Shown here piece after piece: positions 8,528 through 17,187 of a DNA stretch of 64,000 bases. Each line of letters starts with the position of its first letter. Position 1 is the first letter of the stretch. The notes beneath the pieces are model-generated. The model saw only the letters and a program-made list of their open reading frames with translations, had not been told where the DNA came from and searched no databases. This DNA comes from Desulfarculaceae bacterium (GTDB lineage Bacteria > Desulfobacterota > Desulfarculia > Desulfarculales > Desulfarculaceae), in assembly GCA_020444545.1 (NCBI GenBank), contig JAHLKT010000005.1, forward strand, positions 210,784-274,783, read 5' to 3'. The translations under genes were made by a program, and so were the position numbers.

Positions 8528-9040
8528 ATGTACGACTTCTCGGTGATTAAAACTCTCCGCAGGAAGCGGAATCTCAGCGCCGACGAGTTGGCGGCAAGGT
8601 CTGGACTGACCCGGGCCACGGTGACCAAGATGGAGGCCGGGGAGGGCAACCCCACCGCGGCTACCCTGCACGCCCTGGCCCAGGCTCTGGGCATGAGTGG
8701 CAGCCAACTCATGGGCCTGGCCGAGAACGAGGGATTGCGCCGCCCGGAGGTCAGCCGGGTGCGCCGGGCCCATTACCAGGGGCGGCGCTACCGCCTGGGC
8801 AGCCTGGAGTTCTTTCAGCTTAGCGCCGAGGCGGGGCACACCCTGCAATTCGACACCTCCTGGCACGAGGACACCGGCGAGGTGATCCTTTTGCTGCACG
8901 GGCGGCTGTTGTTGCAGGTGTCGGAGCAGGAGCATGAATTGCGGCCCGGTCAAGCCATCGGCTTCAAGGCGCTGCACGAGCACCAACTGCGGGTTCTGGA
9001 AGATTCCGAGCTGGTGATAATCCACCACAGCTTGATCTAA
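8528..9040 (+). CDS. XRE-family transcriptional regulator with C-terminal cupin domain
   Basis: The 170-residue protein has an N-terminal lambda-repressor-type helix-turn-helix (residues 5-60; LSADELAARSGLTRATVTKMEAG) and a C-terminal cupin fold (about 95-168; DTGEVILLLHGRLLLQV and LRPGQAIGFKALHEHQL). HTH-cupin proteins of this size usually sense a small ligand and repress nearby metabolic or transport genes. An AT-rich promoter with an inverted repeat lies in front and a good intrinsic terminator follows, so it forms a single-gene transcript ahead of the flavin reductase, TonB receptor and FmdE-like genes. Which of these it controls is unknown. Confidence 0.88.
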   Translation: MYDFSVIKTLRRKRNLSADELAARSGLTRATVTKMEAGEGNPTAATLHALAQALGMSGSQLMGLAENEGLRRPEVSRVRRAHYQGRRYRLGSLEFFQLSAEAGHTLQFDTSWHEDTGEVILLLHGRLLLQVSEQEHELRPGQAIGFKALHEHQLRVLEDSELVIIHHSLI

Positions 9041-9064
9041 TAGCGGCGCCGAACGCCGCCTAGC

Positions 9065-9118
9065 AAGGCCATGAAGGTCGGCCCCTGAAGAGGGGGCCCA
9101 CCGTCGTGGCCTTTTTTT
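9065..9118 (+). terminator. Rho-independent terminator after the XRE/cupin gene
   Basis: The outer arms AAGGCCATGA (9065-9074) and TCGTGGCCTT (9104-9113) pair with one mismatch, and inner GGCCCC and GGGGCC arms extend the stem. A run of seven T (9112-9118) follows. The next gene's ribosome binding site begins just after the T-run. Confidence 0.85.
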
Positions 9119-9134
9119 ATTGAGGAGCATCGTA

Positions 9135-9743
9135 ATGGACTTTCAACCTATGGACCGAGAAATGGCTTTTGTGCTGCCGGTGGTGCTGGTTTCCACCCTC
9201 AGCTCCCAGGGAGTGCGCAACCTGGCCCCTTATTCCAATTTCACTCCCTTGCTGCGCTCCACGGACATGATCATGCTGGCTTCCTGGCACCGCCGGGACA
9301 CCCTCAAAAACATCAGGGCCAACGGCGAATTCGTGGTCAGCGTGCCCAGCGTGGACATGGCCGACAAGATCATGCCCACGGCCATGCACTACCCGCCGCA
9401 TGTGGACGAGTTCGTTCAGGCGGAGTTGGAGCCGCGCCCTTCTTCTTTGGTTGCCCCTCCCGGGGTGGAAGGGTGCCTGGCCTGGTTGGAGTGCCGCTTG
9501 GCCAAACAGTACGTGGAGAAGTCCTACGTGCTGGTGGTGGGGCAGGTGCTGCGCATGGAGGTGGAAGACAGCCTGGTCAACGAGCGCGGTGGCCTGGACC
9601 TGGAAAAGGCCCGGCCCTTGCTGGCCAGCCTGGACCAGCAAGGGATGCGTTGGGCCACTGCCACCGACCTGGGCAAAGGCGAGCCCTATGGCGCCATGTT
9701 CCCCGGCGGGCAGGACCCCTTGGCCCAGCGTAGACGCCAATAG
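9135..9743 (+). CDS. Flavin reductase-like FMN-binding protein
   Basis: The ATG at 9135 is preferred because GAGGAG lies eight bases upstream. The 202-residue product has the flavin_reductase split-barrel pattern: VLPVVLVSTLSSQGVRNLAPYSNF near the start, then HRRDTLKNIRANGEFVVSVPS. The family includes NAD(P)H:flavin reductases and FMN-dependent electron carriers common in anaerobes. The neighbours, a cupin regulator before it and a TonB receptor with an FmdE-like secreted protein after it, suggest a role in acquisition or reduction of a metal or cofactor (inference). No partner oxygenase is nearby. Confidence 0.82.
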   Translation: MDFQPMDREMAFVLPVVLVSTLSSQGVRNLAPYSNFTPLLRSTDMIMLASWHRRDTLKNIRANGEFVVSVPSVDMADKIMPTAMHYPPHVDEFVQAELEPRPSSLVAPPGVEGCLAWLECRLAKQYVEKSYVLVVGQVLRMEVEDSLVNERGGLDLEKARPLLASLDQQGMRWATATDLGKGEPYGAMFPGGQDPLAQRRRQ

Positions 9744-9798
9744 GCCGGAGGGTTTGTATTCACCTGTTTACCATTTCTAGCCATAAGGATTGTTCGTC

Positions 9799-11967
9799 AT
9801 GAGTGCCAAACGCCTAATTGCCTGTGCGTTTATTTTGTCCTTTTGCCTGTGCCTTCCCGTGGCCGCCGGGGCCCAAACCACCGCTGACAAGCCCGCTTCC
9901 TCATCACCGTCCGATACACGCGGACAGGTGCAAAAGCTGGATGAGGTGGAGGTAACCGCCAGCTTTCCCGGAGCGGCCGACGAGGCCATGGGGCAGTCGA
10001 TGGTGCCCAGCGAAGAGTTGGAGGTGCCCATAATCTCCGGCACGGTTTTGGAGCCGCTAAGCCACCAATCAGGCCTGCAGGTGATGGGCACTTCCCTGCT
10101 GGGCGGCAAGCAGGCCGAGGTGCGCCTGCGAGGCTTTGACCAATGGCGCTACCGGGTGATGCTCGACGGCATGCCCATGCAGCGGGACGGCTCCTATGGC
10201 CGCGGAGCCATGGATTGGAGCCTGATCGCCCCGGAGGAAATTCAGAGCATAACGATCTTTCGCGGCTCCCTGCCGGCCAAATACGGCAATGCTCCCGGCG
10301 GCCTCATAGAAATAGTCAGCCAGCAGCCCAGCGAGGAATCCAAGAGCCAGGTGAGCGCCCAATACGGCTCGTTGGGCACCTGGAGCGCCAGCGCCAGCAA
10401 CCGTTGGAAAGCCGGGCCGGTGGGCTGGGCCCTGTCCGCCCGCCAATATGAGACCGACGGTTATCTGCGCAACAATTACGCCGACAACTTCAATTTCAAC
10501 GGCAACCTGACCTTTGATCTGCCCTGGCAAATGCAGGCTGGGGTGGGGCTGTTGTATTCCAAGGGCACCACCGGCATGCCGGTGTACAACCGCAAGGACA
10601 GCCCCTATTACAACTCCGGCAAGCCCAACGCCGACCAGGAAGAGTTAGGTGGCCCGGGCATTTCCTCCCGCCTGATAAACGGGGTCTACGCCTGGGGCGA
10701 CAACAGCGAGATCAAGGACACCAGCAGCTTTGTCAACGCCTTTATAATGAAGAAGTTCGAGGGCGGCCACGCCCGCTTGCGGGGCATGCTGTGGAACGAG
10801 GAAACCACGGAGAAATTTTATGATGCCGCCGACAGCGGCAAGAAGATCTACGAGCGTGACTCCACTCCCGAGGATAACAACTGGCAGCTTCTGGGCGATG
10901 TGGTCTACACCCTGGGAGCACATACCCTGGAGGTGGGCGGCGAGACCCGCACCTACGGCTGGGGCGACCAAAGCGTGCCCTACATCAACCGTTCTTACTT
11001 CACGCCGGCCATCAACTATTTCAGCTTCGTGAGCGAGGGCTTTGAGGGCCAGCCCAACTGCTTGCACTACAGCGCCCTGTACGCCCAGGACACCTGGAAG
11101 GCCCTGAGCAACCTGGATGTGGAGTTCGGGCTGCGCGGCGAATGGTTCGATGCCGATGAGATAGACCCCGCCGCCTTTGGTTTCCCGGCCACCGCCGTGC
11201 CCACCTCAATGTCCGAAAGCAACCTGGACCCCCGCCTGGCGGTGCGGCTGCGCCCCTGGGAAGATGGCGAACTGGGGCTGCGTCTGGGCGTCACCCACCG
11301 CTACCCCAACTCGCCGGAGTACTTCTGGTGGTATCTCAACCGGGGCAGCGGCTTTTTCAACACCGACCTGAGCCCGGAGCGGGCGATGCAATACGAGCTG
11401 GGGTTTGAGCAGAAGTTTGCTCAGAGGGCAAGCCTGGCGTTGCGCGGATATTACTACGATGTCAGCGACTACATCTCCTCCACCACCGTCCCCGGCGTGG
11501 GCACCGTGGTCTATAACATCGACGAAGTGAAGATATACGGCGGCGAGCTGGAGGGAGTGCTGGCCCTGCCCTGGAACTTCAGCCTCTGGGCCAACCTGAC
11601 CCTGCAAAAGGCCGACAAGAGCGGCGACCCCTGGGACGTGGACAACCAGGCCAGCAATCAGCTTTCCAACTTCCCCGAGGTGATGGCCAACCTTGGCCTG
11701 GACTACCGTTGGGGCGAGTTGCTCAGGGCCGGAGTGTCCATGAACTACGTGGGGCCGCGCGACTACATGAAGGGCACCCAAGCCACGGAATTAGACTCCT
11801 ACGTGCTGGTCAATTGCTACGCGACCTACCGCTTCCTCAAGACCTCCTGGGGCACCTGGGAAGCCCTGTTCAGCGCGGCCAACCTGCTGGACCAAGACTA
11901 TGAACTGGAAACCGGCTACCCCATGCCCGGCCTTACGGTCATGGGCGGCCTGCGCTTCCTGTTCTAA
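9799..11967 (+). CDS. TonB-dependent outer-membrane receptor
   Basis: The ATG at 9799 follows an AAGGA ribosome binding site. The first 28 residues form a signal peptide (ACAFILSFCLCLPVAAGA core). A TonB-box-like LDEVEVTASF lies near residues 47-56. The plug domain (about 65-175) contains EVRLRGFDQWRYRVMLDGMP and YGNAPGGLIEIVSQQP. The remaining 540 residues read as a 22-strand barrel ending in LRFLF with a terminal aromatic residue. At 722 residues it is a normal size. TonB, ExbB and ExbD are not in the window. The cargo is unknown; siderophores, corrinoids and metal chelates are all possible. The downstream FmdE-like secreted protein probably belongs to the same system. Confidence 0.92.
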   Translation: MSAKRLIACAFILSFCLCLPVAAGAQTTADKPASSSPSDTRGQVQKLDEVEVTASFPGAADEAMGQSMVPSEELEVPIISGTVLEPLSHQSGLQVMGTSLLGGKQAEVRLRGFDQWRYRVMLDGMPMQRDGSYGRGAMDWSLIAPEEIQSITIFRGSLPAKYGNAPGGLIEIVSQQPSEESKSQVSAQYGSLGTWSASASNRWKAGPVGWALSARQYETDGYLRNNYADNFNFNGNLTFDLPWQMQAGVGLLYSKGTTGMPVYNRKDSPYYNSGKPNADQEELGGPGISSRLINGVYAWGDNSEIKDTSSFVNAFIMKKFEGGHARLRGMLWNEETTEKFYDAADSGKKIYERDSTPEDNNWQLLGDVVYTLGAHTLEVGGETRTYGWGDQSVPYINRSYFTPAINYFSFVSEGFEGQPNCLHYSALYAQDTWKALSNLDVEFGLRGEWFDADEIDPAAFGFPATAVPTSMSESNLDPRLAVRLRPWEDGELGLRLGVTHRYPNSPEYFWWYLNRGSGFFNTDLSPERAMQYELGFEQKFAQRASLALRGYYYDVSDYISSTTVPGVGTVVYNIDEVKIYGGELEGVLALPWNFSLWANLTLQKADKSGDPWDVDNQASNQLSNFPEVMANLGLDYRWGELLRAGVSMNYVGPRDYMKGTQATELDSYVLVNCYATYRFLKTSWGTWEALFSAANLLDQDYELETGYPMPGLTVMGGLRFLF

Positions 11968-11982
11968 TAAGGAGTACATTTG

Positions 11983-13053
11983 ATGAAAACCAAAGCTCTC
12001 CTTCTTATTATCTTGAGCGTTATCTTGTGCGCCGCTCCAGCCTGGGCCGCAAACGACGCCGTAGCTGACCTAACCCAACAAGCAGTGTCCCTGGCCACCC
12101 AGCGTTTGGGAGCTCTGGACAAGCCCGCATCGGTGGCCTGCCTCACCAACGCGGGCTACGCCACCTATAAGAACCAAAGCACCTTACCCCTGTACGACGA
12201 ATTGGCCCGTCTGACGGCCATCAGCCCCGGCCGGGGCAACCTGCTGGTGAGGCCTGGAGCGCCGCAAGAGGCGCTGTATCTCATGTTCCTTAAAAAGGAC
12301 GGTCCCGACAAGTTGATGATGACCTTCCTGACAGATCGGGGCGGCACCCTCACCGCCGGCCCGGCCATGAACATTCACGTGGGGGTGGGCACCTCTTTCA
12401 AACCCTTTGGCAAGGCGCTGGGGCCGCATGCTTTCAATCTGGTTACCTTGGCCAACGGCTGGGCAATGGGCTTGCCTCACGACCTCATGCGCGCCGCCCT
12501 GAGGCACGGCCACCTATGCTGCGGGGTGACCACCGGCTATTTCACCGCGCGCTATATCGCCGAGCACATGCCTCTGAAGCCGGGACAGCGCTACGTGTAC
12601 ATCGGAGCGCCGGCCTGGTGCCAGGATGACTACATCACCGACTACCTGCGCATAACCCCCGGCACCCACGGCTACCTGACCATGAGCTACCCCTGGTCAA
12701 GGCCCTGGAAGAGCGAAGGGCGCACTTACCGGAACCTGGGCGGGGTGGTGATCCGCTGGGACCCCAAGGCCCAAAAGGGGCGGGCCTGGGTGCTGTCTTT
12801 TGATTGGCACTTCGACGCCTTTCGCCAATACCTGGGAAAGCCGAAGCTGAAGCTGGATTGGCGAAGCATGCCCTGGCTGCACACGGAATGCGACCGCTGG
12901 TTCATGACCAAACTGGACCAACCCGGGTATTTCGTCTCGGTGATAAAAAGCGTTCCCATCCAAGACAAAGCGCAGTTGGAGGGCCTGACCCGCCTGGGAG
13001 CCAACCCCTTGCAGGTCTTACTGGGCCCGGACCCGTCTTGGCCTGGTGAATAG
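11983..13053 (+). CDS. Secreted FmdE-family protein
   Basis: The ATG at 11983 follows TAAGGAG; the preceding in-frame TTG is unlikely. The 356-residue protein has a signal peptide (KALLLIILSVILCAAPAWA, about residues 3-21). It carries the FmdE signature ALRHGHLCCGVTTGYFTARY near residues 170-189. FmdE proteins were named from molybdenum formylmethanofuran dehydrogenase operons and have a conserved His/Cys site of unclear role. The usual CPG is CCG here, and no C-terminal zinc ribbon is apparent. With a TonB receptor immediately upstream (15 bp gap), periplasmic binding or processing of a metal or metal chelate is plausible but unproven. Confidence 0.8.
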   Translation: MKTKALLLIILSVILCAAPAWAANDAVADLTQQAVSLATQRLGALDKPASVACLTNAGYATYKNQSTLPLYDELARLTAISPGRGNLLVRPGAPQEALYLMFLKKDGPDKLMMTFLTDRGGTLTAGPAMNIHVGVGTSFKPFGKALGPHAFNLVTLANGWAMGLPHDLMRAALRHGHLCCGVTTGYFTARYIAEHMPLKPGQRYVYIGAPAWCQDDYITDYLRITPGTHGYLTMSYPWSRPWKSEGRTYRNLGGVVIRWDPKAQKGRAWVLSFDWHFDAFRQYLGKPKLKLDWRSMPWLHTECDRWFMTKLDQPGYFVSVIKSVPIQDKAQLEGLTRLGANPLQVLLGPDPSWPGE

Positions 13054-13079
13054 GGGCAACAACCTTGAAATGAGTTGGG

Positions 13080-13108
13080 GGTGATCAGGCCGACCAGGCC
13101 TGATCACC
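13080..13108. terminator. Strong hairpin between convergent genes
   Basis: GGTGATCAGGCC (13080-13091) and GGCCTGATCACC (13097-13108) form a perfect 12-bp stem with a five-base loop. It lies between the end of the FmdE-like gene and the convergent glycosyltransferase gene. No T-run follows, so it may need Rho or may protect RNA ends. Confidence 0.65.
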
Positions 13109-13179
13109 TTGCAAGATACGGGGAAACATGGTGCCGCGCCTGGCCTAGGCCGGGAGAGGCTGCTTTCGGGCCGGTCCGC

Positions 13180-14295
13180 TCAGGCCGGCTTCCACTCCCT
13201 CATGCAATCCACCATCTGCCCGGCCAGCAAGGGCCAGGCCACGCTTTGGGCCACGTAGCGCATGGCTCCGGCGGATAGCCGCCCGTAGAGTTCCGGGTCC
13301 CCGGCCAGGCGCGCGATGGCTTCGGCCAAGGCCGGGGCGTTCACTCCCCGGGCCAGCAGGCCGGTCTGGCCGTCAAGCACCTGCTCGCGCAGGCCGCCCA
13401 CCGGCGTGGCTACCACGGGCAGGGCGTGGGCATAGGCCAAGGGCAGCACCCCGGACTGGCTGGAGGAGGTGTAGGGCGCCACCAGGATATCGCCGTGCTG
13501 GATTATGCGGGACACCTCCTCCGCGGCCAGCCAGCGGTTGATCACCGTGGCCCCCAGATTGTCCAGGGCCGCCGTCTGGCTCTGGGTCAGGCGGCCTTGG
13601 CCCGCGACCACCAGCTCCAGGCGTGGCTGCTCGAGGCGCAGCAGGTTCATGGCCTCCAGCAAAAGGTCCAGCCCCTTGTAGGTCAGGATGCGCCCGAAGA
13701 ACAGCACTCGCAGGGGACGCTTCCGGGGCATGGAGCGCGGCTCCAGGGAAGGCTTGCCGTAAAAGAAGGGCCCGTGGGGTATCACCTGGATGCTCCCGGG
13801 CGCGAGGCCGAAGTGTTTCACCGCCTGGTCCCGCACGTAATTGCTCAGGGTGACCACCGCGTCGGCGGAGCGGGTTTCTCGCCGCAGGAGCCGCGCCCGG
13901 ACCAGGTCGCGCTCGCCGGGGTGCAGCAGGGCGTCGTGCAGCACCAGGAGGCGGCGCGCCCCGCTGGCGCGCACCTGGCCCAGCATGAAATTGTCCCAGA
14001 GGTGGGTCATGGTGGTGCATACCCAGTCAAAGTTCTCGCGGCGCAGATAGCGGCCAAAGGAGGAGCGTAGGCGGGGCAGGCGGAGGCAGGCGCGCAGGGC
14101 GCTGAAATGGTCGGTGTAGGTGTCCACGTCCCAACCGGGCAGGCCCAGGTCTTGCGAGGCCCGCCAAAGCTCGGATTGCCGCGACAGCGAGAGGTACACC
14201 TCCAATGAGGGAAGGGCCGCCATGGCCTTGGCCATTTCGTAGGTGTACATGGGCCCGCCGCCTCTGCGGCCCCAATGCCACAGCAGCAGCTTCAT
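13180..14295 (-). CDS. Family 4 (GT-B) glycosyltransferase
   Basis: The 371-residue protein opens with LLLWHWGRRGGGPMYTYEMAKAM, matching the glycine-rich acceptor-side loop of GT-B enzymes. Its C-terminal half is a Glycos_transf_1 domain (about 190-350) with LRVLFFGRILTYKGLDLLLEAM and the donor-binding segment SQSGVLPLAYAHALPVVATP ahead of GGLREQVLDG. GT4 enzymes are retaining transferases using activated sugars at the inner membrane. It is the last gene of the leftward polysaccharide group, 22 bp after a GT2 gene. Confidence 0.9.
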   Translation of the reverse strand: MKLLLWHWGRRGGGPMYTYEMAKAMAALPSLEVYLSLSRQSELWRASQDLGLPGWDVDTYTDHFSALRACLRLPRLRSSFGRYLRRENFDWVCTTMTHLWDNFMLGQVRASGARRLLVLHDALLHPGERDLVRARLLRRETRSADAVVTLSNYVRDQAVKHFGLAPGSIQVIPHGPFFYGKPSLEPRSMPRKRPLRVLFFGRILTYKGLDLLLEAMNLLRLEQPRLELVVAGQGRLTQSQTAALDNLGATVINRWLAAEEVSRIIQHGDILVAPYTSSSQSGVLPLAYAHALPVVATPVGGLREQVLDGQTGLLARGVNAPALAEAIARLAGDPELYGRLSAGAMRYVAQSVAWPLLAGQMVDCMREWKPA

Positions 14296-14317
14296 GAGCG
14301 GTCCTCGGCGGCGCGGG

Positions 14318-15175
14318 TCATGAGGGCAGCTCCTTGCGCCCGTGGGAGAACAGCCCGTCCCATATCCCCAGGGCCGCCTGGGGCCGCCCTTGCAGAGCCC
14401 GGCGGACCAGGCGCGCTCCGGCGCTAAGGCCCAGGGGCAGCCAGGGCAGGGGGGCGTGCTTGGCGAAAAAACGCGACGAGCCGTAGGTGTAGAGCCGGTG
14501 CCAGGCCCGCTCGTTGTCCCCCAGCGCGGCGGCGTGCTGATGCTCCACCAGCGACTCCGGCGCCACGGCCAGCCGCCAGCCGGCCCGGCGCAGCCGCCAG
14601 CTCAGGTCCGCGTCTTCCCAATAGAGCGGGAAGCCGGGGTCCAGCAGACCCACCCGGGCCAGAGCCTCGGCCCTGAGCAGCAGGCTGCCGCCGCACAGGT
14701 AGTCCGGGCCTTGCCCGGAGGGCGGCGCGCTCAGGTGGCGGGAGCGCCCGGTGAGCAGGCTCACGTTGCCCCCGCCCCAGGCCTGCACCCGGCCGCCGCC
14801 GGCCCAGAGCAGCACCGAGGCCGCCGCGCCCGCTTGGGGGTCGTCCTCCAGGGCGCGCAGCAAGGCAGCCAGGGCCCGGGGCCGGGCCACCGCATCGGGG
14901 TTGAGCAGCCAGACCGCCTCCGCGCCCTGGTCCAGGGCCGCTTGCAGGCCCAGGTTGGCCCCCTGGGCAAAGCCGCCGTTATGCGGCGCGGCCAAAAGCG
15001 TCGCCTGGGGAAAGCGCTCCTTGATGGCCTGGGGCGATCCGTCGCGGGAGGCGTTGTCCACCACCACGATCCGGCCGGGAGGCATGGTTTGCCCTTGCAG
15101 AGACCCCAGGCAGTCCAGCACCTGGGGCAGGCCGTTGTAGTTGACCACCACCGCCCACACGGCTTCCGCTCTCAT
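14318..15175 (-). CDS. Family 2 glycosyltransferase (rhamnosyltransferase-like)
   Basis: The ATG at 15175 is chosen over an in-frame GTG at 15193 because the GT2 core starts soon after (VWAVVVNYNG). Neither start has a good ribosome binding site. The 285-residue protein shows VVVDNASRDGSP near residues 37-48, the metal-binding LLNPDAVARP near residues 86-95, and a catalytic-base region FPLYWEDADLSWRLRRAGW near residues 180-198. It resembles O-antigen rhamnosyltransferases of the GT2 class. The divergent ABC exporter gene starts 200 bp away. Confidence 0.87.
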   Translation of the reverse strand: MRAEAVWAVVVNYNGLPQVLDCLGSLQGQTMPPGRIVVVDNASRDGSPQAIKERFPQATLLAAPHNGGFAQGANLGLQAALDQGAEAVWLLNPDAVARPRALAALLRALEDDPQAGAAASVLLWAGGGRVQAWGGGNVSLLTGRSRHLSAPPSGQGPDYLCGGSLLLRAEALARVGLLDPGFPLYWEDADLSWRLRRAGWRLAVAPESLVEHQHAAALGDNERAWHRLYTYGSSRFFAKHAPLPWLPLGLSAGARLVRRALQGRPQAALGIWDGLFSHGRKELPS

Positions 15176-15376
15176 TTTTTGCTTGGAGCCCACGATACGG
15201 CGCTTAATAAAGATGCTTTGCCAAGGGCACTGGGGACCACCCGCAAACGATACAGTGATGATTTAGATGCACATAGCCGTGGCCGCGGCAGTGAATTAGC
15301 CCTATTATACATAAAATGTAAGCTCTCAACCGCAGAACGCCCCTAACGGCGAATTCAGGGAATCCACTACGAGGCC

Positions 15377-17182
15377 ATGAACCAACTCCCGCACAAAGAG
15401 CCTTCCGAGGAGATGATCAGCCTGGGCGGTCTGGGCGTGAGCCGGGGGTTGGTGGTGTGGCTGCTCTTTCTCACCCTGGCCCTGGCGCTGCTGGAGGGCA
15501 TGGGCCTGGGGATGCTCCTGCCGGTGCTGGCCTACATGCGCGGGGGCGGGCTGCCCGCGTCGGGTCCCCTGGGCGATCTGCTGCAAGGCGCCTTGGGGTG
15601 GCTGACCGCCTGGGGCCGGGGCTGGGACTTGGCCGGGCTCCTGGTGATCACCCTGGGGGTCATCGTCCTGCGCTACTTCGTCAACTACCTGCGCGACGTG
15701 CGGCTCATGCGCATGCAGCTTTCCATCACCCGTCTGCTGCGCGAGAAGCTGGTGGCCGCCCTGGTGCGCTCGGACCTGGGCTACCTGCTGTCGCGGCGCA
15801 GCGGGGAGCTGCTCTCCACCCTGACCTTGGAGACCGACCGGGCCGGGCAATCGGCCTCGGCCCAGGTGAGCATCATCACCTCCCTGATCCTCATCGCGGT
15901 GTACCTCGCCATTCTCTTGATGATCTCGCCCCTGCTCACCGTGTGCACCTTCCCCATCCTGGGCCTGGTGGCCCTGGTTATGCGCTGGCAGAGCAAGAAG
16001 GCCCGCGCCCTCACCGAGGCGGTGAGCGAGCAGAACCTGCGCCTGGGCGACCAGGCCGCGGAGCTCTTGGGAGGCATGGCCCGCATCAAGATGCGCAACC
16101 AGGAGGCCGAGACCGAGCGCAGGCTCTCGGAAACGGTGGGGCGCATCTTCCAGGGCATGTACCGCCTGGACCGCATGCGCCTGGGCGTGGAGATTTCGGC
16201 CCACCCCCTCATGGCCGCGGCCGGGCTGCTGGTCATCCTCTTGGCCGTGGTGGCCGCGGACCTGGACCTGGCCGCCACCGGGGTGTTCCTGTTCGTGCTG
16301 GTGCGCATGGCCCCCCAGGTCTCTCTGCTGATCAACCTCTGGGCCCTGCGCAACGCCTGCCTGGCCAGCCTGCGCCGGGTGAGCGGTTTGTTGGCCATGG
16401 CCGACGAGCAGCGTGAGCACCTGGGAGGCGAGCGCGAAACGCCGGCCCCGGGCGAGAGCATCGAGTTCGAGGACGTCTGGTTCGCCTATCCCGGACAAGA
16501 GGGGCGGGGCTTTGCCTTGCAGGGAATCGGCTGCCGCATCCCGGCCAACAGCCTCACCGCCGTGGTGGGGCGCTCGGGCGCGGGCAAGACCACCCTGGTC
16601 AGCCTGATCAGCGCCTATCGCCTGCCCAGCCGGGGCCGGGTGCTCCTGGACGGGCACCCCCTGGAGAGCTACCGCCTGGCCGCCCTGCGCAAGGGCATGG
16701 CCTTCGTGGATCAGGTGCCGTTCTTCTTCAACGACACCATCCGCGAGAACCTCAATTTCGGGGTGGAGCCGCCCCTGGATGACGCCGCCTTGAAGCGGGT
16801 GCTCGTCGACAGCGGGAGCTGGGAGTTCGTCAGCCACCTGGACCAAGGCCTGGACACCCTGGTGGGCGAGCGCGGCTCGCGGCTATCCCAGGGCCAGAAG
16901 CAACGCTTGGCCATCGCCCACGCCCTGGCCGTGAACGCCCGGGTGCTCGTCCTGGACGAGCCCACCAGCGCCCTGGACCAGGCCTCGGAGCAGATCATCG
17001 CCCGCACGGTGCGCGAGCTGGCCTCGCGCATGACGGTGATCGTCATCGCCCACCGCCTTGAAACGGTGCGCCGGGCGGACAATATCCTGGTGCTGGAAGA
17101 CGGCAGGCTGGTGGCCCAAGGCGGCCACGAGTCGCTCCTGGCCCAGAGCCCCCAATACAACGAGCTGTTCGGAAGCCGCTGA
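15377..17182 (+). CDS. ABC exporter, fused membrane and ATPase domains (MsbA-like)
   Basis: The 601-residue half-transporter has about six transmembrane helices in residues 25-330, followed by a nucleotide-binding domain (about 355-595). Walker A is VVGRSGAGKTTL near 397-408, the signature motif is LSQGQKQRLAIAHAL, Walker B is VLVLDEPTSALD, and the switch histidine is in IVIAHRLETV. Dimers of this type flip lipids or lipid-linked saccharides across the inner membrane or export peptides. Its place inside a glycosyltransferase region suggests a lipid-linked glycan substrate (inference). It is the only rightward gene between leftward genes and ends five bases before the convergent GT2 gene. Confidence 0.9.
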   Translation: MNQLPHKEPSEEMISLGGLGVSRGLVVWLLFLTLALALLEGMGLGMLLPVLAYMRGGGLPASGPLGDLLQGALGWLTAWGRGWDLAGLLVITLGVIVLRYFVNYLRDVRLMRMQLSITRLLREKLVAALVRSDLGYLLSRRSGELLSTLTLETDRAGQSASAQVSIITSLILIAVYLAILLMISPLLTVCTFPILGLVALVMRWQSKKARALTEAVSEQNLRLGDQAAELLGGMARIKMRNQEAETERRLSETVGRIFQGMYRLDRMRLGVEISAHPLMAAAGLLVILLAVVAADLDLAATGVFLFVLVRMAPQVSLLINLWALRNACLASLRRVSGLLAMADEQREHLGGERETPAPGESIEFEDVWFAYPGQEGRGFALQGIGCRIPANSLTAVVGRSGAGKTTLVSLISAYRLPSRGRVLLDGHPLESYRLAALRKGMAFVDQVPFFFNDTIRENLNFGVEPPLDDAALKRVLVDSGSWEFVSHLDQGLDTLVGERGSRLSQGQKQRLAIAHALAVNARVLVLDEPTSALDQASEQIIARTVRELASRMTVIVIAHRLETVRRADNILVLEDGRLVAQGGHESLLAQSPQYNELFGSR

Positions 17183-17187
17183 GGCGC

